From Salinicola rhizosphaerae (lineage in GTDB: Bacteria > Pseudomonadota > Gammaproteobacteria > Pseudomonadales > Halomonadaceae): a stretch of 64,000 nucleotides of DNA. Within the stretch, counting starts at the first letter, position 1. Every line of letters begins with the position of its first letter. The stretch is taken from contig NZ_BMZI01000005.1 in NCBI RefSeq assembly GCF_014652715.1, forward strand, positions 238,753 to 302,752, given 5' to 3'. Both the position numbers and the translations under genes were made by a program. The notes beneath the pieces are model-generated. The model ran no database searches. It was not told the DNA's origin and saw nothing but the letters and a program-made list of their open reading frames with translations. This document shows, piece after piece, positions 35,583-46,169 of the stretch.

Positions 35583-36719
35583 TTAGAAGCTGTAGACAGC
35601 ACCGAACGCGACGCCGTCGCCTTCGCCATGCGAACGGTCATAGTTCGCGTACTCAACGAAGGTGTACATCGCCGGAGAGATGTTGTAAGTGGCACCAACG
35701 ATGAACTCGTTGAATGCATCGTCACCCACGTAGTCACCAGCGGCGTTGACGGAACCCGGGTTAGTGACAGAAGCCACTTCCTTGTCAGCGTCGATGTACT
35801 GGTAAGAACCGTAGACGTCACCAGCGAAATTGTCGGACAGCATGTAGCCGTAACGAGCACCCAGCGCGTAGCGAGTGATGTCGCCATCGTCACCGGCGTA
35901 GTCGATGTCGCTGTTCTCGACCTTGGCTGCCAGACGCAGCGTGTCGATGGTGTACTGAGCGGTCAGGCCCAGTGCCTTGAGGCTGTACTGGTCGCCAGTG
36001 GTCTCGTCGGTCAGGTCGTAGTTGTCCAGATCGTCATAGACCAGAGCCACGGAGAACGCGTCGATGGCGTACTTCACACCACCGAAGAACGACGCATTGG
36101 AGCCGTTGCTGGAGATGTTCTTGTCGCCGTAGTCGGAGTTGAACTCGTCTTCGGCATCACCTTTGTACTGAGTACCAACGGCAAACTGCAGGCCGCCCCA
36201 GACCGGAGACATGTACTGCAGCTTGTCGCCTTCGCGGTCAGTGGAGACGGAATCGACAATCGAGTTGCCGTACAGGCCACCGAGATCGGTAGTAGAGTCG
36301 GTGTTGTCGAAATATTCGTTGTTCGAGATCGGATCCTGAGTCCAATCGTCGATCAGCGGATCCCAGGAACCCAGACGAACGTCACCGAAGTTGCCTTTCA
36401 GGCCGAGGTAAGCCTGGTCACCGTTGTTGATGCCGCCGTTGACTTTCTCTTCGTCGGCGTCATGCTCGAATTCCGCCTTGAAGTAGCCGGTCAGGCCCGG
36501 ATTGATGATGTGCTGACCGGAGAAGCCGATGGTAGAACCGTTATCGAGAACCTGGTCTTCCCAGTTGCTGTTCTCGTTCTTGGTGTTCGCGTAAGCGATC
36601 TGGATGTTGCCGTAGATGTCGAGCTGCGTGCCGTCCTGGTTGTAGACAGTCGCCGCCTGAGCCGCAGCGGAGGCGCCCAGGGCACCAGCAATAGCAGTCG
36701 CTAAGAGCGTCTTTTTCAT
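35583..36719 (-). CDS. Outer-membrane porin (general trimeric type)
   Basis: This 378-residue porin has a signal peptide (MKKTLLATAIAGALGASAAAQA) and alternating beta-strand sequence throughout. LDIYGNIQIAY opens the barrel, and the C-terminal strand ends in Phe (VAFGAVYSF), the signal for the BAM complex. It is acidic with many Asp residues in loops, which is common in halophiles. AAGGAA precedes the ATG. It is a single gene with its own terminator. Confidence 0.9.
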   Translation of the reverse strand: MKKTLLATAIAGALGASAAAQAATVYNQDGTQLDIYGNIQIAYANTKNENSNWEDQVLDNGSTIGFSGQHIINPGLTGYFKAEFEHDADEEKVNGGINNGDQAYLGLKGNFGDVRLGSWDPLIDDWTQDPISNNEYFDNTDSTTDLGGLYGNSIVDSVSTDREGDKLQYMSPVWGGLQFAVGTQYKGDAEDEFNSDYGDKNISSNGSNASFFGGVKYAIDAFSVALVYDDLDNYDLTDETTGDQYSLKALGLTAQYTIDTLRLAAKVENSDIDYAGDDGDITRYALGARYGYMLSDNFAGDVYGSYQYIDADKEVASVTNPGSVNAAGDYVGDDAFNEFIVGATYNISPAMYTFVEYANYDRSHGEGDGVAFGAVYSF

Positions 36720-37138
36720 CGCGATAGGTTCCTTAACTAGCTTACTGTTCGATCGTGTCTGCAGATGCAGTCGGCTTCGGCACCTTCAACCAGCATCGTC
36801 ATGCGAACGAATGACGGCTGCGGAACTCTGAAGCCTTGTTATTGTCCAATGCTCGCCCGGAAACCATATACCGGACATTCGAGGAACGCAACAAGAAAAA
36901 AACACTGTTTTCGTTCCCTCCTTTCCCTTCATGCAACGCCAAATTCGCCACTCGGGATCCCCCGTACGCCGACAGTTTGGCGGCTGAAGCCTAGCGCTCG
37001 CACAAGTCAGTTCCGTGACAACGCGGAGAGTCTCAGCGCGAAACGGCTACAATCTGCCGAGTGCGAGTAGCGCTGACAAGCCCCGATTCAAGACCAAAGT
37101 TCAACGGCATTTAACGCGGTGGATAGGTTGGTCTCTCG
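36720..37138. other. Porin upstream region, 419 bp without a gene
   Basis: This region is visibly poorer in G+C than its surroundings and includes a run of A residues near 36895. It should hold the porin promoter. An imperfect dyad CCGG-N10-CCGG lies near 36858-36875. No hairpin terminator for the ProQ-domain gene and no RNA gene were identified. Confidence 0.5.
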
Positions 37139-38026
37139 CTAGTCGGCCGGGCGCTGGCCGTGCTTTGCCAGCAGCTCGCCAATCTTCCTGTCGAGCTTCG
37201 CTGAGCGATCCTGCGTTTCGCGAACTTTCTGCTTTTTCTGCAAGGCCTCCAGCTGCCGCTTGGCATGCTTGGCCTCTTCCTGCGACACCACGTCGCTGTC
37301 GTCTCCCTCGAGATCGACGCGTCTGGCCCCTTCGCGAACCGACTTCAGATAACGCGGCAGGTGCACGTAGCAGGCGAGCGCCCGACGTACCAGCTTCTCC
37401 GGCCACGGCTCATGCGCGCAGAGATCGAGATGAATGCCGGTCTTGAGCGGCCGGGTATGGCCCTTGAAGAAGGTCTGCGGGTAACGTTTGTACCACTGCG
37501 AAAGCAGCGAGTGAGGAGAAGGCGCTTCGTGTTCCGCGCCGAAGGAGAGAAGACTCTGCCCTTGATCGTCTGCCTCGATCGGCGCTTCGTCGGAGACCCC
37601 CTTGGCGTAACCCTCGAGCGGCGCTCCATCGCCATCGCTCACATCGTCGGTGCCCACGGATTCAGCCGCGACGCCAACGTCATCCGGCTGGCGGTCGACC
37701 GTTCCCGACGTCAGCCGCTGCAGCGGGGAGATGGCGGCTCGGCCGGATCGGGTCGCCTCGTCGTCTTCCGCCTTGGGCCGAGAGCGGCGAAACGCCAGCT
37801 TTCCCAGCCCGCGAGCGCGGGAGCCGCCGTCCGGATCCTCGCTGTGATCGTGTCCCTTGGCTACCAGCGGATCGTCATCGGCCAGTGCCAGGAGACGATC
37901 CTTGAGCGCGCGATTTTCGGCTTCCAGTGCCTTGATTCGCTCGCGCTCCGCTTCCCGGCCCGCTCGGTCGGCCTCGATCTGGTGCTCGATCGCCGATAAC
38001 AGCGCCTGTGTTCGATCCGTCAACAC
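37139..38026 (-). CDS. ProQ/FinO domain RNA-binding protein
   Basis: This protein has about 295 residues. An N-terminal coiled coil (AIEHQIEADRAGREAERERIKALE) is followed by an acidic, disordered linker to about residue 165. A ProQ/FinO domain follows (WYKRYPQTFFKGHTRPLKTGIHLDL; LVRRALACYVHLPRYLKSV), then a Lys/Arg-rich C-terminal helix. In E. coli ProQ the domain is at the N-terminus, so this order differs. GTG 38026 has AGAGGAG at 7 bp; ATG 38062 would add 12 residues with a poor site. It probably binds structured RNAs. Confidence 0.82.
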   Translation of the reverse strand: MLTDRTQALLSAIEHQIEADRAGREAERERIKALEAENRALKDRLLALADDDPLVAKGHDHSEDPDGGSRARGLGKLAFRRSRPKAEDDEATRSGRAAISPLQRLTSGTVDRQPDDVGVAAESVGTDDVSDGDGAPLEGYAKGVSDEAPIEADDQGQSLLSFGAEHEAPSPHSLLSQWYKRYPQTFFKGHTRPLKTGIHLDLCAHEPWPEKLVRRALACYVHLPRYLKSVREGARRVDLEGDDSDVVSQEEAKHAKRQLEALQKKQKVRETQDRSAKLDRKIGELLAKHGQRPAD

Positions 38027-38090
38027 GGCACGACTCCTCTGAACGTTAAGACTCGTCGTCATAGCCTCGACGACCCGATCTCTTCTCGAC

Positions 38091-38635
38091 TTATCCAGAA
38101 CTGGGAAGCCGGCGGTATTCGACGAACGCGTAATCCGGTTGGCCGATATCGGGAACGCCCGGCATTCGCGACACTTCGTCCCACTCGCCTGGCATGAGGT
38201 CGGGGAAGAAGGCATCGCCCTCGACCTCGGTAGCGACCTCCGTCAGATAGAGACGACACGCGAACGGCATGGCAAGACGATAGATTTCGCCGCCACCCAT
38301 CACCATGACCTCATCCGCGCCATCGATCAACGCCTGACTGTCCGCCAGACTCAGCGCCTCGTCGAGCGCGTGACAGACACGAATGCCCTCCCGTCGATAG
38401 GACTCGTCGCGCGTGATGACGATGTTCAACCTGCCCGGCAGCGGCCGCCCGATCGACTCGAACGTCTTGCGCCCCATGACAAGCGGCTTGCCCTGCGTCA
38501 TGGCCTTGAAGCGCTTGAGGTCCTCCGGCAGGTACCACGGCAGGCGATTGCCAACGCCGATCACGTGGTTGCTCGACATCGCCGCGATCATGGCAATGGG
38601 CGTATCGAACGTCGAGGGTTGCAGAACGGATTCGC

Positions 38636-38639
<4 letters not shown>
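38091..38639 (-). CDS. folA: Dihydrofolate reductase
   Basis: FolA (182 residues) reduces dihydrofolate with NADPH. Active-site segments are [30 protein letters not shown] (split here as IGVGNRLPW and PEDLKRF), [16 protein letters not shown] and VMGGGEIY. Its ATG overlaps the thyA TGA (ATGA), so it is coupled to thymidylate synthase, which generates the dihydrofolate it recycles. The first 15 residues are an extra N-terminal stretch compared with E. coli FolA. Confidence 0.95.
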
Positions 38640-39430
<791 letters not shown>

Positions 39431-39486
39431 GGGCACGCTCCTTCGAATCTGGCTGGTGTCATTGGCGCGCTATTGTCGCGTGCTAG

Positions 39487-40296
39487 TCAGACGCTGTCAC
39501 CCGCCGCCGCGCGCGCATCGTCGACCGCATTGCGGCGTGACCACAGGATGAGCCCGGCGCCGGCAATGATCATCGGCAGCGAGAGCAACTGCCCCATAGT
39601 CAGCCAGCCGAAGGCGATGAATCCGAGCTGCGGATCGGGGCGCCGGAAAAATTCGGAAAGGAAGCGGAACAAGCCATAGCAGACCAGAAAAAGACCGGAG
39701 ATGAAGCCACGGCGGCGCGGCGTCTGCGACGCGAACCACAGCACCGAAAACAGCACGACACCTTCGAGGAAGAACTGATAGAGCGACGATGGGTGACGAC
39801 CTTGGCCGCCCATTCCCGGGAACACCAGCGCCCAGGGCACATCGGTCACGCGTCCAGGCAGTTCGTGGTTGATGAAGTTGCCGATACGCCCGGCGCCGAG
39901 ACCGATGGGCACCAGTGGCGCGATGAAGTCGGTGAGCTGGAAGAAGGCCAGACCGTGCTTGCGCGCGAAAAGCAGTGCTGCCAGCAGCACGCCGATCAGC
40001 CCGCCATGGAAGCTCATGCCGCCATCCCAGACCTGGAATATCCAGAGCGGATTGTCGAGAAAACGGTCGAGACCGTAAAAGAGCGCATAGCCGATACGCC
40101 CGCCCAGCACCACACCAAGCGCGCCGTAGAAGAGCATGTCGCCGATGTCGTCGGGTTTCAGCCCCAGCCGATCGGCCCGCCTCCGACCGAGCCACCAGGC
40201 GCCGACGAAGCCGACGACGTACATCAACCCGTACCAGTGGATCTCGAGAGGACCCAACGACACCGCTACCGGGTCGATATCGGGATACGCCAGCAT
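39487..40296 (-). CDS. lgt: Prolipoprotein diacylglyceryl transferase
   Basis: Lgt (269 residues, seven helices) attaches diacylglycerol to the lipobox cysteine of lipoproteins at the inner membrane. Family segments include [32 protein letters not shown] and the Lgt signature [24 protein letters not shown] lies before the ATG. It starts the lgt-thyA-folA block. Confidence 0.95.
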   Translation of the reverse strand: MLAYPDIDPVAVSLGPLEIHWYGLMYVVGFVGAWWLGRRRADRLGLKPDDIGDMLFYGALGVVLGGRIGYALFYGLDRFLDNPLWIFQVWDGGMSFHGGLIGVLLAALLFARKHGLAFFQLTDFIAPLVPIGLGAGRIGNFINHELPGRVTDVPWALVFPGMGGQGRHPSSLYQFFLEGVVLFSVLWFASQTPRRRGFISGLFLVCYGLFRFLSEFFRRPDPQLGFIAFGWLTMGQLLSLPMIIAGAGLILWSRRNAVDDARAAAGDSV

Positions 40297-40354
40297 AGAT
40301 TCCCTTCCTTAGCCAGGGCGACGAACGACGCCACGATTCGATCAGATCGCTGGA

Positions 40355-41146
40355 TCAGCCTATGATCAGCTTGATCCCCACCACGACCAGCAGGAGGGCA
40401 AAGATACGTCGCAGCGTCCTGGCGGGCAATGCATGAGCGATTTTCACGCCGAGCCTGGCCATCGGCACGCTCGTCACGATCAGCCCCAGAAAGGCCGGCC
40501 ACATCACGAATCCCGTCGCGCCCGCCGGCAGATCAGGCTCTCCCCAGCCGACGATCACGTTGGTGATCATCCCGATCAGCGCGATGGGTAGCCCGATTGC
40601 CGACGAGGTGCCCACGGCTTCGGTCATGCGGCTGGTGAAGCGCGAACACCATGGCACGGACATCACCCCGCCGCCCACGCCGAACAGGGTAGAAACACCG
40701 CCGATGACCGCACCGGCCAGCGTCATCGGCCAGCGCCGGGGCGCTCGTCCCTGCGTCGCCGGCTGACCGGCGAAGGCCATCTTCAGCGCCATCACGATAG
40801 CGAAGACACCGAAAAGCCGCGTCAGCGCATCGCCGGGAATCGATGACGCCAGCAGAACGCCGAGAACTCCGCCGACGATCAAGCCCGGCAGCATGAGTAT
40901 CAGCCAATCCCGGCGTACGCTACCCCGCTGCCAGTGCCCCCAGGCCGAGGACGCGCCGGTCACGACGATCGTCGCCAGCGAGGTGCCTACCGCGAGGTGC
41001 GCGACGACCGAGGGCGCGAAATCCTGAGCCAGGAAGGTGAACACCAGCGCCGGGACAATGACGATCCCTCCGCCAATGCCGAACACCCCGGCCAGCACGC
41101 CGGCTATCGCTCCCACCACCAGGTAGATCAGAATGGCCGTCAGCAT
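40355..41146 (-). CDS. TauE/SafE family sulfite exporter-like permease
   Basis: This 263-residue membrane protein has about eight helices and the duplicated TauE/SafE pattern, with glycine-rich GIGGGIVIVPALVF in the first half and FGVGGGVMSVPWCSRF in the second. The family exports sulfite, sulfonates or other small anions. ATG 41146 has a weak site (GGTGG), and the frame is open to 41278. It lies 58 bp upstream of lgt on the same strand. The substrate is unknown. Confidence 0.85.
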   Translation of the reverse strand: MLTAILIYLVVGAIAGVLAGVFGIGGGIVIVPALVFTFLAQDFAPSVVAHLAVGTSLATIVVTGASSAWGHWQRGSVRRDWLILMLPGLIVGGVLGVLLASSIPGDALTRLFGVFAIVMALKMAFAGQPATQGRAPRRWPMTLAGAVIGGVSTLFGVGGGVMSVPWCSRFTSRMTEAVGTSSAIGLPIALIGMITNVIVGWGEPDLPAGATGFVMWPAFLGLIVTSVPMARLGVKIAHALPARTLRRIFALLLVVVGIKLIIG

Positions 41147-41455
41147 GCAGCACCACCGGTCGATACAGAATGGGGCGAAGCGAATCTCGCATCGGGGGTC
41201 ATCGTCAATCCTCGTCTGGCGGGGTGAATGTCGGGGCGAGCGGGAAGACCAATATCGATAGGCAGAATCGCCAGGCAAACCGTCACTGCCTGACAGGTTC
41301 GACCGGGCGCTCCCGCCGAGCGATCAGTCCATCATACCCGATCAATAGCAGGCTCATGTTACGCTGCGGGCTCATGGGTGTCATGGCACGCAGACGTCTG
41401 CGGTCAAGGACACCGTTCTCTTTGGGGGCAAAATCTCTCGTTGAGGGGCAAAATC
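41147..41455. other. Intergenic region before the NRDE gene
   Basis: These 309 bp separate two divergent genes. The end next to the NRDE gene holds a duplicated 20-bp element. No RNA gene or clear promoter hexamers were found. Confidence 0.45.
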
Positions 41456-41464
41456 GTGTGCCTG
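41425..41464. repeat. Duplicated 20-bp element at the NRDE start
   Basis: GGGGCAAAATC occurs at 41425-41435 and again at 41445-41455, exactly 20 bp apart. The second copy contains the ribosome site (AGGGG) and ends directly at the GTG start codon of the NRDE gene, so a copy of the site lies 20 bp further upstream. Confidence 0.65.
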
Positions 41465-42238
41465 ATCGTTTTCGACTGGCAGCCAAGCAAGACAATCCGG
41501 CTGCGCCTCGCCGCCAACCGGGACGAGTTTCATTCACGCCCGACTCGAGCGCTGCATCGCTGGCAGGATCTGCCGCTTGTCGGCGGTCGCGATCTGGCCG
41601 CCGGTGGCACCTGGCTGGCGGTCAGCGGCGGCCGGCGCTTCGCGGCCGTCACTAATGTGCGATCGGGCGATACGGCGATGGCGGGCCGAGCGTTATCGCG
41701 CGGCGACCTGGTCCGGCAAGCGCTCACGGCGCCTCATCCGCACCGATGGCTGACCGAACTGGCAAGCGGGAAAGCTCGGCAGTTCGCCGGTTTCAATCTG
41801 CTGGTCGGTTTCGACGACCAGCTCTGGCACGTGCATCACGCTGGTCGGCATGGCGTATGCCACGACGCCGACGACACTCTCCTGCAGCGGGTACCCCCAG
41901 GCATCCATACCCTGTCCAACGCCACGCTGGACTCGACGTGGCCGAAGTCGGTGCGCGCCGGCAGCGCGCTGGCGGAGACTCTGCCGACGACGGACTGGCG
42001 CCCGGTGATGCGCCAGACGATGCGTGATGCCCGGCCATTCGCGGATGACACCTTACCGGATACCAGCGTCGGGCTGGCGCGGGAACGGACACTCTCGCCC
42101 CTGTTCATCGAGGGTGCCGATTACGGCACCCGCGCGATGACGCTGGTGACCTGGTCCAATGAAGGGATCGAGCTGGAGGAGACAGGCTTCGGCCCTATGG
42201 GCAAGCCTCTCGACACGACGACGATCGTCAGTCGCTGA
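41456..42238 (+). CDS. NRDE (TANGO2) family protein
   Basis: This 260-residue protein starts CLIVFDWQ right after the initiator, so Cys2 becomes the N-terminal residue if Met is removed, as in Ntn-hydrolase-like proteins. The family name motif NRDE follows (LAANRDEFHSRP), then GGRDLAAGGTWLAV and GTLSNATLD-like LSNATLDSTWPK. It starts with GTG 41456 after AGGGG. Members of this family are linked to heme or lipid handling in eukaryotes; the bacterial role is unclear. It converges on ptsP. Confidence 0.88.
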   Translation: MCLIVFDWQPSKTIRLRLAANRDEFHSRPTRALHRWQDLPLVGGRDLAAGGTWLAVSGGRRFAAVTNVRSGDTAMAGRALSRGDLVRQALTAPHPHRWLTELASGKARQFAGFNLLVGFDDQLWHVHHAGRHGVCHDADDTLLQRVPPGIHTLSNATLDSTWPKSVRAGSALAETLPTTDWRPVMRQTMRDARPFADDTLPDTSVGLARERTLSPLFIEGADYGTRAMTLVTWSNEGIELEETGFGPMGKPLDTTTIVSR

Positions 42239-42276
42239 GCGTGAAGCTCAGGGCAAAACCGCGCGTCACCGGAAGT

Positions 42277-44538
42277 TCAGTCCTGCGGAGGCAGCAGATG
42301 CGCGATCTGCCAGTCGGTCAACCGCTGCCGCAGGTGGGCGCGAACCACCGCGGTGGTCGGCAGCGTCAGCGTCTCGGCGACCAGCTCGCGGGCATCCGCC
42401 ACCGGCACGCGGCGAATCGCAGCGCGCACCCGCGGCAGGCTCGGCGCGTTCATCGATAGTGCGTCGAATCCCATTCCCATCAACAGCAGTGCGCCGGCAG
42501 GATCGCCAGCCAGTTCGCCGCAGACCGACGCCGGCACACCCAAACGCACGCTCTCCCTCGCGAGATGCGAAAGCGCACCCAGCACCGCCGGGTGACAGGC
42601 ATCGTAGAGGCTCGCCACGCGTGCGTTGTTGCGATCGACCGCCAACAGGTACTGCGTCAGATCGTTGCTGCCGACAGAGAAGAAGTCGACCCGCTCGGCC
42701 AACGCCGCGAGCTGATAGAGCGTCGCCGGCACCTCGATCATCACCCCGACCTTGGGCGAAGCGATTTCGATGCCGTCCTCGGCCAGCTCCTGACGCGCCC
42801 TCGCCAGCAGACGCAGTGCCGTATCCACTTCGTCGATGCTGGTGATCATCGGCAGCAGGATGCGCAGATTGTCCAGCCCACGCGAGGCCATCAGCATGGC
42901 GCGTAGCTGGACCATCAGCACTTCCGGATGATCGAGCGTGACGCGGATACCACGCCAGCCGAGGAACGGGTTGGCCTCATTGATGGGAAAGTACGGTAGA
43001 TCCTTGTCGCCGCCGATATCCAGCGTCCGCATCACCACCGGCAGCGGCGAGAAGCTATCGAGCTGCTCGTGATAGAGCCGGGTCTGCTCCTGCTCGCTGG
43101 GGAAGCGCTCGTTCATCATGAACGGCACTTCGGTGCGGTAAAGCCCGACGCCACTGACCCGCGGCTTGAGCTGCGCCACCGCATCCACGGCCAGCCCGGT
43201 GTTGACCAGCAGCGGCATGACGTGGCCGTCCGGAGTCTCGCTAGGCAGGTGCTGTTCGTGCTCGAGCACCTCGCTGAGCGCCTTCTCTTCCTTGATCAGC
43301 CGAGCATAACGCTTGGCCAGCGGCGCTTCCGGGCGCACGAACAGGCGTCCTCGGTGACCATCGAGAACCGCCTTGGCGCCGTTGATCCTCGGCAGCGGCA
43401 GGTCGACCATCCCCAGGACGGTCGGAATACCCATCGCACGGGCGAGAATCGCGACGTGCGAGTTGCTCGAACCACGGACCGAGACCAGCGCGGCCAGGCG
43501 CTCTCGCGGCAGCTCACCGAGGGTCGCGGCGCTGATCTCGTCGCCGACCAGAATCGTGTTTTGCGGGTAAGTAGCGGGCGTATTGGCGTTGCCCTCCTGC
43601 AGATGCGCCAGCACGCGCCGGCCGAGATCGCGGATATCGGCCGCTCGTTCGCGCAGATAACCATCGTCGACACGCTCGAGGTACTGGGTGTGACGCCGCA
43701 CCACATCGGCCAGCGCGCCTGGCGCCCACTGCCCTTCACGGATGCGCTTCTCGACCTCGTTGCCCAGAGCCGAGTCACCCAGCATCTGCTGGTAGACATC
43801 GAACAGCGCCAGTTCCTGCGCCGAGATGCGGCTCGCCAGTCGCGCCCCGGCCTCTCGAATCTCCTCACGCACATGGTCGATCGCCGCATGCAGATGGGCG
43901 ACTTCGGCATCCGGGTCGGTCGGGATGAGATCGGGAACGTTATCCAGGTCCGCCGGCGGCGCGATCACCACGATCTCGCCGATGACCATGCCGGGCGAGG
44001 CCGCGACGCCGGTGAACATCGCCTGCCCGTCGGGTCGCGCCGGTCGCGTCAGCGTGCCGGAAACCAGCGCATGCGCCAGTACCCCGGCCAGCTGGGCCGC
44101 CATGGTGACCAGAAAGGCCTCGTCACCCTCATCGAAACGCCGCTTCTCCTGCTGCTGGACGACCAGCACGCCGAGCATGCGCCGCTGATGGATGATCGGT
44201 ACGCCAAGAAAGCTGGAGAAACGCTCCTCGCCTGTTTCGGCGAAGTAGCGAAAGTGGGGATGGGCAGGCGCGTCTTCGAGGTTGAGCGGTTCTTCACGCT
44301 GCCCGACAAGGCCGACGAGCCCCTCGCCCAGCTTCAGCGCAACCACGCCGACGGCCTGAGTCCGCAGGCCGATCGTGTCCATCAGTACCAGGCGCTCGCG
44401 CTCGCTGTCATAAAGATAGATGGAGCAGACGTCGGTGCGCATCGCCTTACGGATGCGGCGCACCATCGTCGCCAGTGCAGCATCCAGACTGCGGGCGCCG
44501 TTGACTTCCTGAACGATGCGGCGGAGCGTGTCGAGCAT
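42277..44538 (-). CDS. ptsP: Phosphoenolpyruvate-protein phosphotransferase PtsP (nitrogen PTS enzyme I)
   Basis: PtsP (753 residues) starts the nitrogen-related PTS phosphorelay, passing phosphate from PEP to NPr. An N-terminal GAF domain (residues 10-160; DVCSIYLYDSERERL) senses glutamine in characterised homologues. An enzyme I N-terminal domain follows, then the phosphohistidine loop GSSNSHVAILARAMGIPTV and the TIM-barrel C-domain (RTLDIGGDKDLPYF, VGSNDLTQYLLAVDRNN). ATG 44538 follows AAAAGG. It lies downstream of rppH, the order conserved in many gammaproteobacteria. Confidence 0.95.
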   Translation of the reverse strand: MLDTLRRIVQEVNGARSLDAALATMVRRIRKAMRTDVCSIYLYDSERERLVLMDTIGLRTQAVGVVALKLGEGLVGLVGQREEPLNLEDAPAHPHFRYFAETGEERFSSFLGVPIIHQRRMLGVLVVQQQEKRRFDEGDEAFLVTMAAQLAGVLAHALVSGTLTRPARPDGQAMFTGVAASPGMVIGEIVVIAPPADLDNVPDLIPTDPDAEVAHLHAAIDHVREEIREAGARLASRISAQELALFDVYQQMLGDSALGNEVEKRIREGQWAPGALADVVRRHTQYLERVDDGYLRERAADIRDLGRRVLAHLQEGNANTPATYPQNTILVGDEISAATLGELPRERLAALVSVRGSSNSHVAILARAMGIPTVLGMVDLPLPRINGAKAVLDGHRGRLFVRPEAPLAKRYARLIKEEKALSEVLEHEQHLPSETPDGHVMPLLVNTGLAVDAVAQLKPRVSGVGLYRTEVPFMMNERFPSEQEQTRLYHEQLDSFSPLPVVMRTLDIGGDKDLPYFPINEANPFLGWRGIRVTLDHPEVLMVQLRAMLMASRGLDNLRILLPMITSIDEVDTALRLLARARQELAEDGIEIASPKVGVMIEVPATLYQLAALAERVDFFSVGSNDLTQYLLAVDRNNARVASLYDACHPAVLGALSHLARESVRLGVPASVCGELAGDPAGALLLMGMGFDALSMNAPSLPRVRAAIRRVPVADARELVAETLTLPTTAVVRAHLRQRLTDWQIAHLLPPQD

Positions 44539-44685
44539 GGGCCTTTTCTTGTTGGCGAGTTCGCCCGACGCGGGCGGACTCCGGGTGTTATCGACGGGAC
44601 AGGCGAGCCAAAACTCCGAACGTCGCTGGTCGCCTTCACCAGGGAAGGCATCGATCGCCACCGGGACTCGGCAGCGATCGAAGCA

Positions 44686-45180
44686 TCAGGTCATCTCTTC
44701 CAGCGAAAGCCGGTGAAAGTCAGGCGCCAGCTCTCGTAGCGCCCGCCGATAGACCTCGCGCTTGAACGACACCACCTGCCCCAGCGGATACCAGTAGCTG
44801 ACCCAGCGCCAGCCGTCGAATTCCGGTTTCGGGGTACTATCGACGCAGACCCGGCTGTCATGACAGCGAATCTTCAACAGAAACCACTTCTGCTTCTGAC
44901 CGATACAGATCGGCTTCGAATGCGTTCTTACCATGCGCCGGGGGAGCCGGTAACGTAGCCATCCTCGCGTACAGGCCACCACATCGACATCATTGGACGT
45001 CAGTCCAATCTCCTCTTCCAGCTCGCGGAAGAGTGCCTGCTGTGGTGTCTCGTAGGCCTTGATTCCTCCCTGCGGAAATTGCCACGCTTCCTGCCCCGAT
45101 CGACGCGCCCAAAGTAGCTGGCCGTCACAGTTGGCAATGATGATACCAACGTTCGGCCGAAAGCCATCGGCGTCTATCAC
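44686..45180 (-). CDS. rppH: RNA pyrophosphohydrolase
   Basis: RppH (164 residues) removes pyrophosphate from 5'-triphosphate mRNAs and so triggers decay. The N-terminus [14 protein letters not shown] is typical. The Nudix box is [23 protein letters not shown] in pattern (GX5EX7REXXEEXG). GTG 45180 is preferred because AAGGTG lies 6 bp upstream; another GTG lies at 45189. It is upstream of ptsP on the same strand and probably in one transcript. Confidence 0.94.
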   Translation of the reverse strand: MIDADGFRPNVGIIIANCDGQLLWARRSGQEAWQFPQGGIKAYETPQQALFRELEEEIGLTSNDVDVVACTRGWLRYRLPRRMVRTHSKPICIGQKQKWFLLKIRCHDSRVCVDSTPKPEFDGWRWVSYWYPLGQVVSFKREVYRRALRELAPDFHRLSLEEMT

Positions 45181-45423
45181 GGCGTTCACCTTGACTCAAT
45201 CTAGTTGGCTTCATTCTTCCATAAAGCGAGAAAGTGCATCAATACACCTTAGGGCCTGTCGCACACTCATTCGCGCAGCATGTGAAGTCCGCCCCCGTGG
45301 GCAAGTCCGCGGGAGTCTGCGATACTGCCGAGCTCTCGACGTCTACGGTCCGGGGCGTCAGTGCGGCGGCACGCGCTCCCGGCCGACACGCTCGATCCAC
45401 GATTCCCACCACAGGAGCCAACC

Positions 45424-46086
45424 TTGAGTCTGGCCATCTTCGATCTCGACAACACACTGCTGAGCTGCGACAGCGACCACGCCTGGGGCGAATTTCTGGT
45501 CGAACAGGGCGCCGTTGATGGTGACGCCTACCGCCGGGCCAACGATCAGTTTCTCGCCGATTATCGTGCCGGACGTCTCGACTTGATGGCGTATCTCTCG
45601 ATGGCGCTCAAGCCGCTGACCGAAAACAGCGAAGAGCAATTGCGGGCCTGGCATCAGCAGTTCATGGCCTGCAAGATCGAGCCAAACGTGCTGCCTCAGG
45701 GAGAAGAGTTGCTGGCATGGCATCGCCAGCGGGGAGATTTTCTACTGATCGTGACGGCGACCAATCGCTTCGTCACCGGTCCCATTGCGGAGCGGCTAGG
45801 CGTCGACGATCTGATCGCGGTCGAGCCGGCGCGTGAAAACGGCGCCTACACGGGGCAGATCACCGGGGTTCCCAGCTACCGTGAGGGCAAGGTCACACGG
45901 ATGGAGACGTGGCTCGAGGGCCACCCGACGCTGACGCTCGACGATGCCTGGTTCTACAGCGACTCCATCAACGACCGTTTTCTCCTCGAGCGTGTCGCCA
46001 ACCCGGTTGCCGTCGACCCGGACGATGCGCTGCGTCAGCTAGCTGGCGACAACGGCTGGCGAGTGCTGTCGCTGCGCGAGAGCTGA
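45424..46086 (+). CDS. HAD-IB family phosphatase (SerB-like)
   Basis: This 220-residue HAD hydrolase has motif I FDLDNTLL with the nucleophile aspartate near residue 7, motif II TATNRF, and motif III/IV in YREGKVTRM and YSDSINDRFLL. The helical cap between residues 20 and 100 fits subfamily IB, which includes phosphoserine phosphatase-like enzymes. It starts with TTG 45424, supported by AGGAG at 8 bp and by motif I following directly. The substrate is unknown. It is divergent from rppH. Confidence 0.87.
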   Translation: MSLAIFDLDNTLLSCDSDHAWGEFLVEQGAVDGDAYRRANDQFLADYRAGRLDLMAYLSMALKPLTENSEEQLRAWHQQFMACKIEPNVLPQGEELLAWHRQRGDFLLIVTATNRFVTGPIAERLGVDDLIAVEPARENGAYTGQITGVPSYREGKVTRMETWLEGHPTLTLDDAWFYSDSINDRFLLERVANPVAVDPDDALRQLAGDNGWRVLSLRES

Positions 46087-46169
46087 GGCGCCCCTGCTCG
46101 ACACCCGATGACGACCAAAGCCAAGGCCCGGTCCTGAATCGGCGCCTGCAGACGGGCGCCTCATGCCAC

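Noticed and set aside
43069-44739. 556-codon open frame antisense to ptsP
   Set aside because: PtsP motifs on the minus strand are complete; the opposite frame has no domain or ribosome site.
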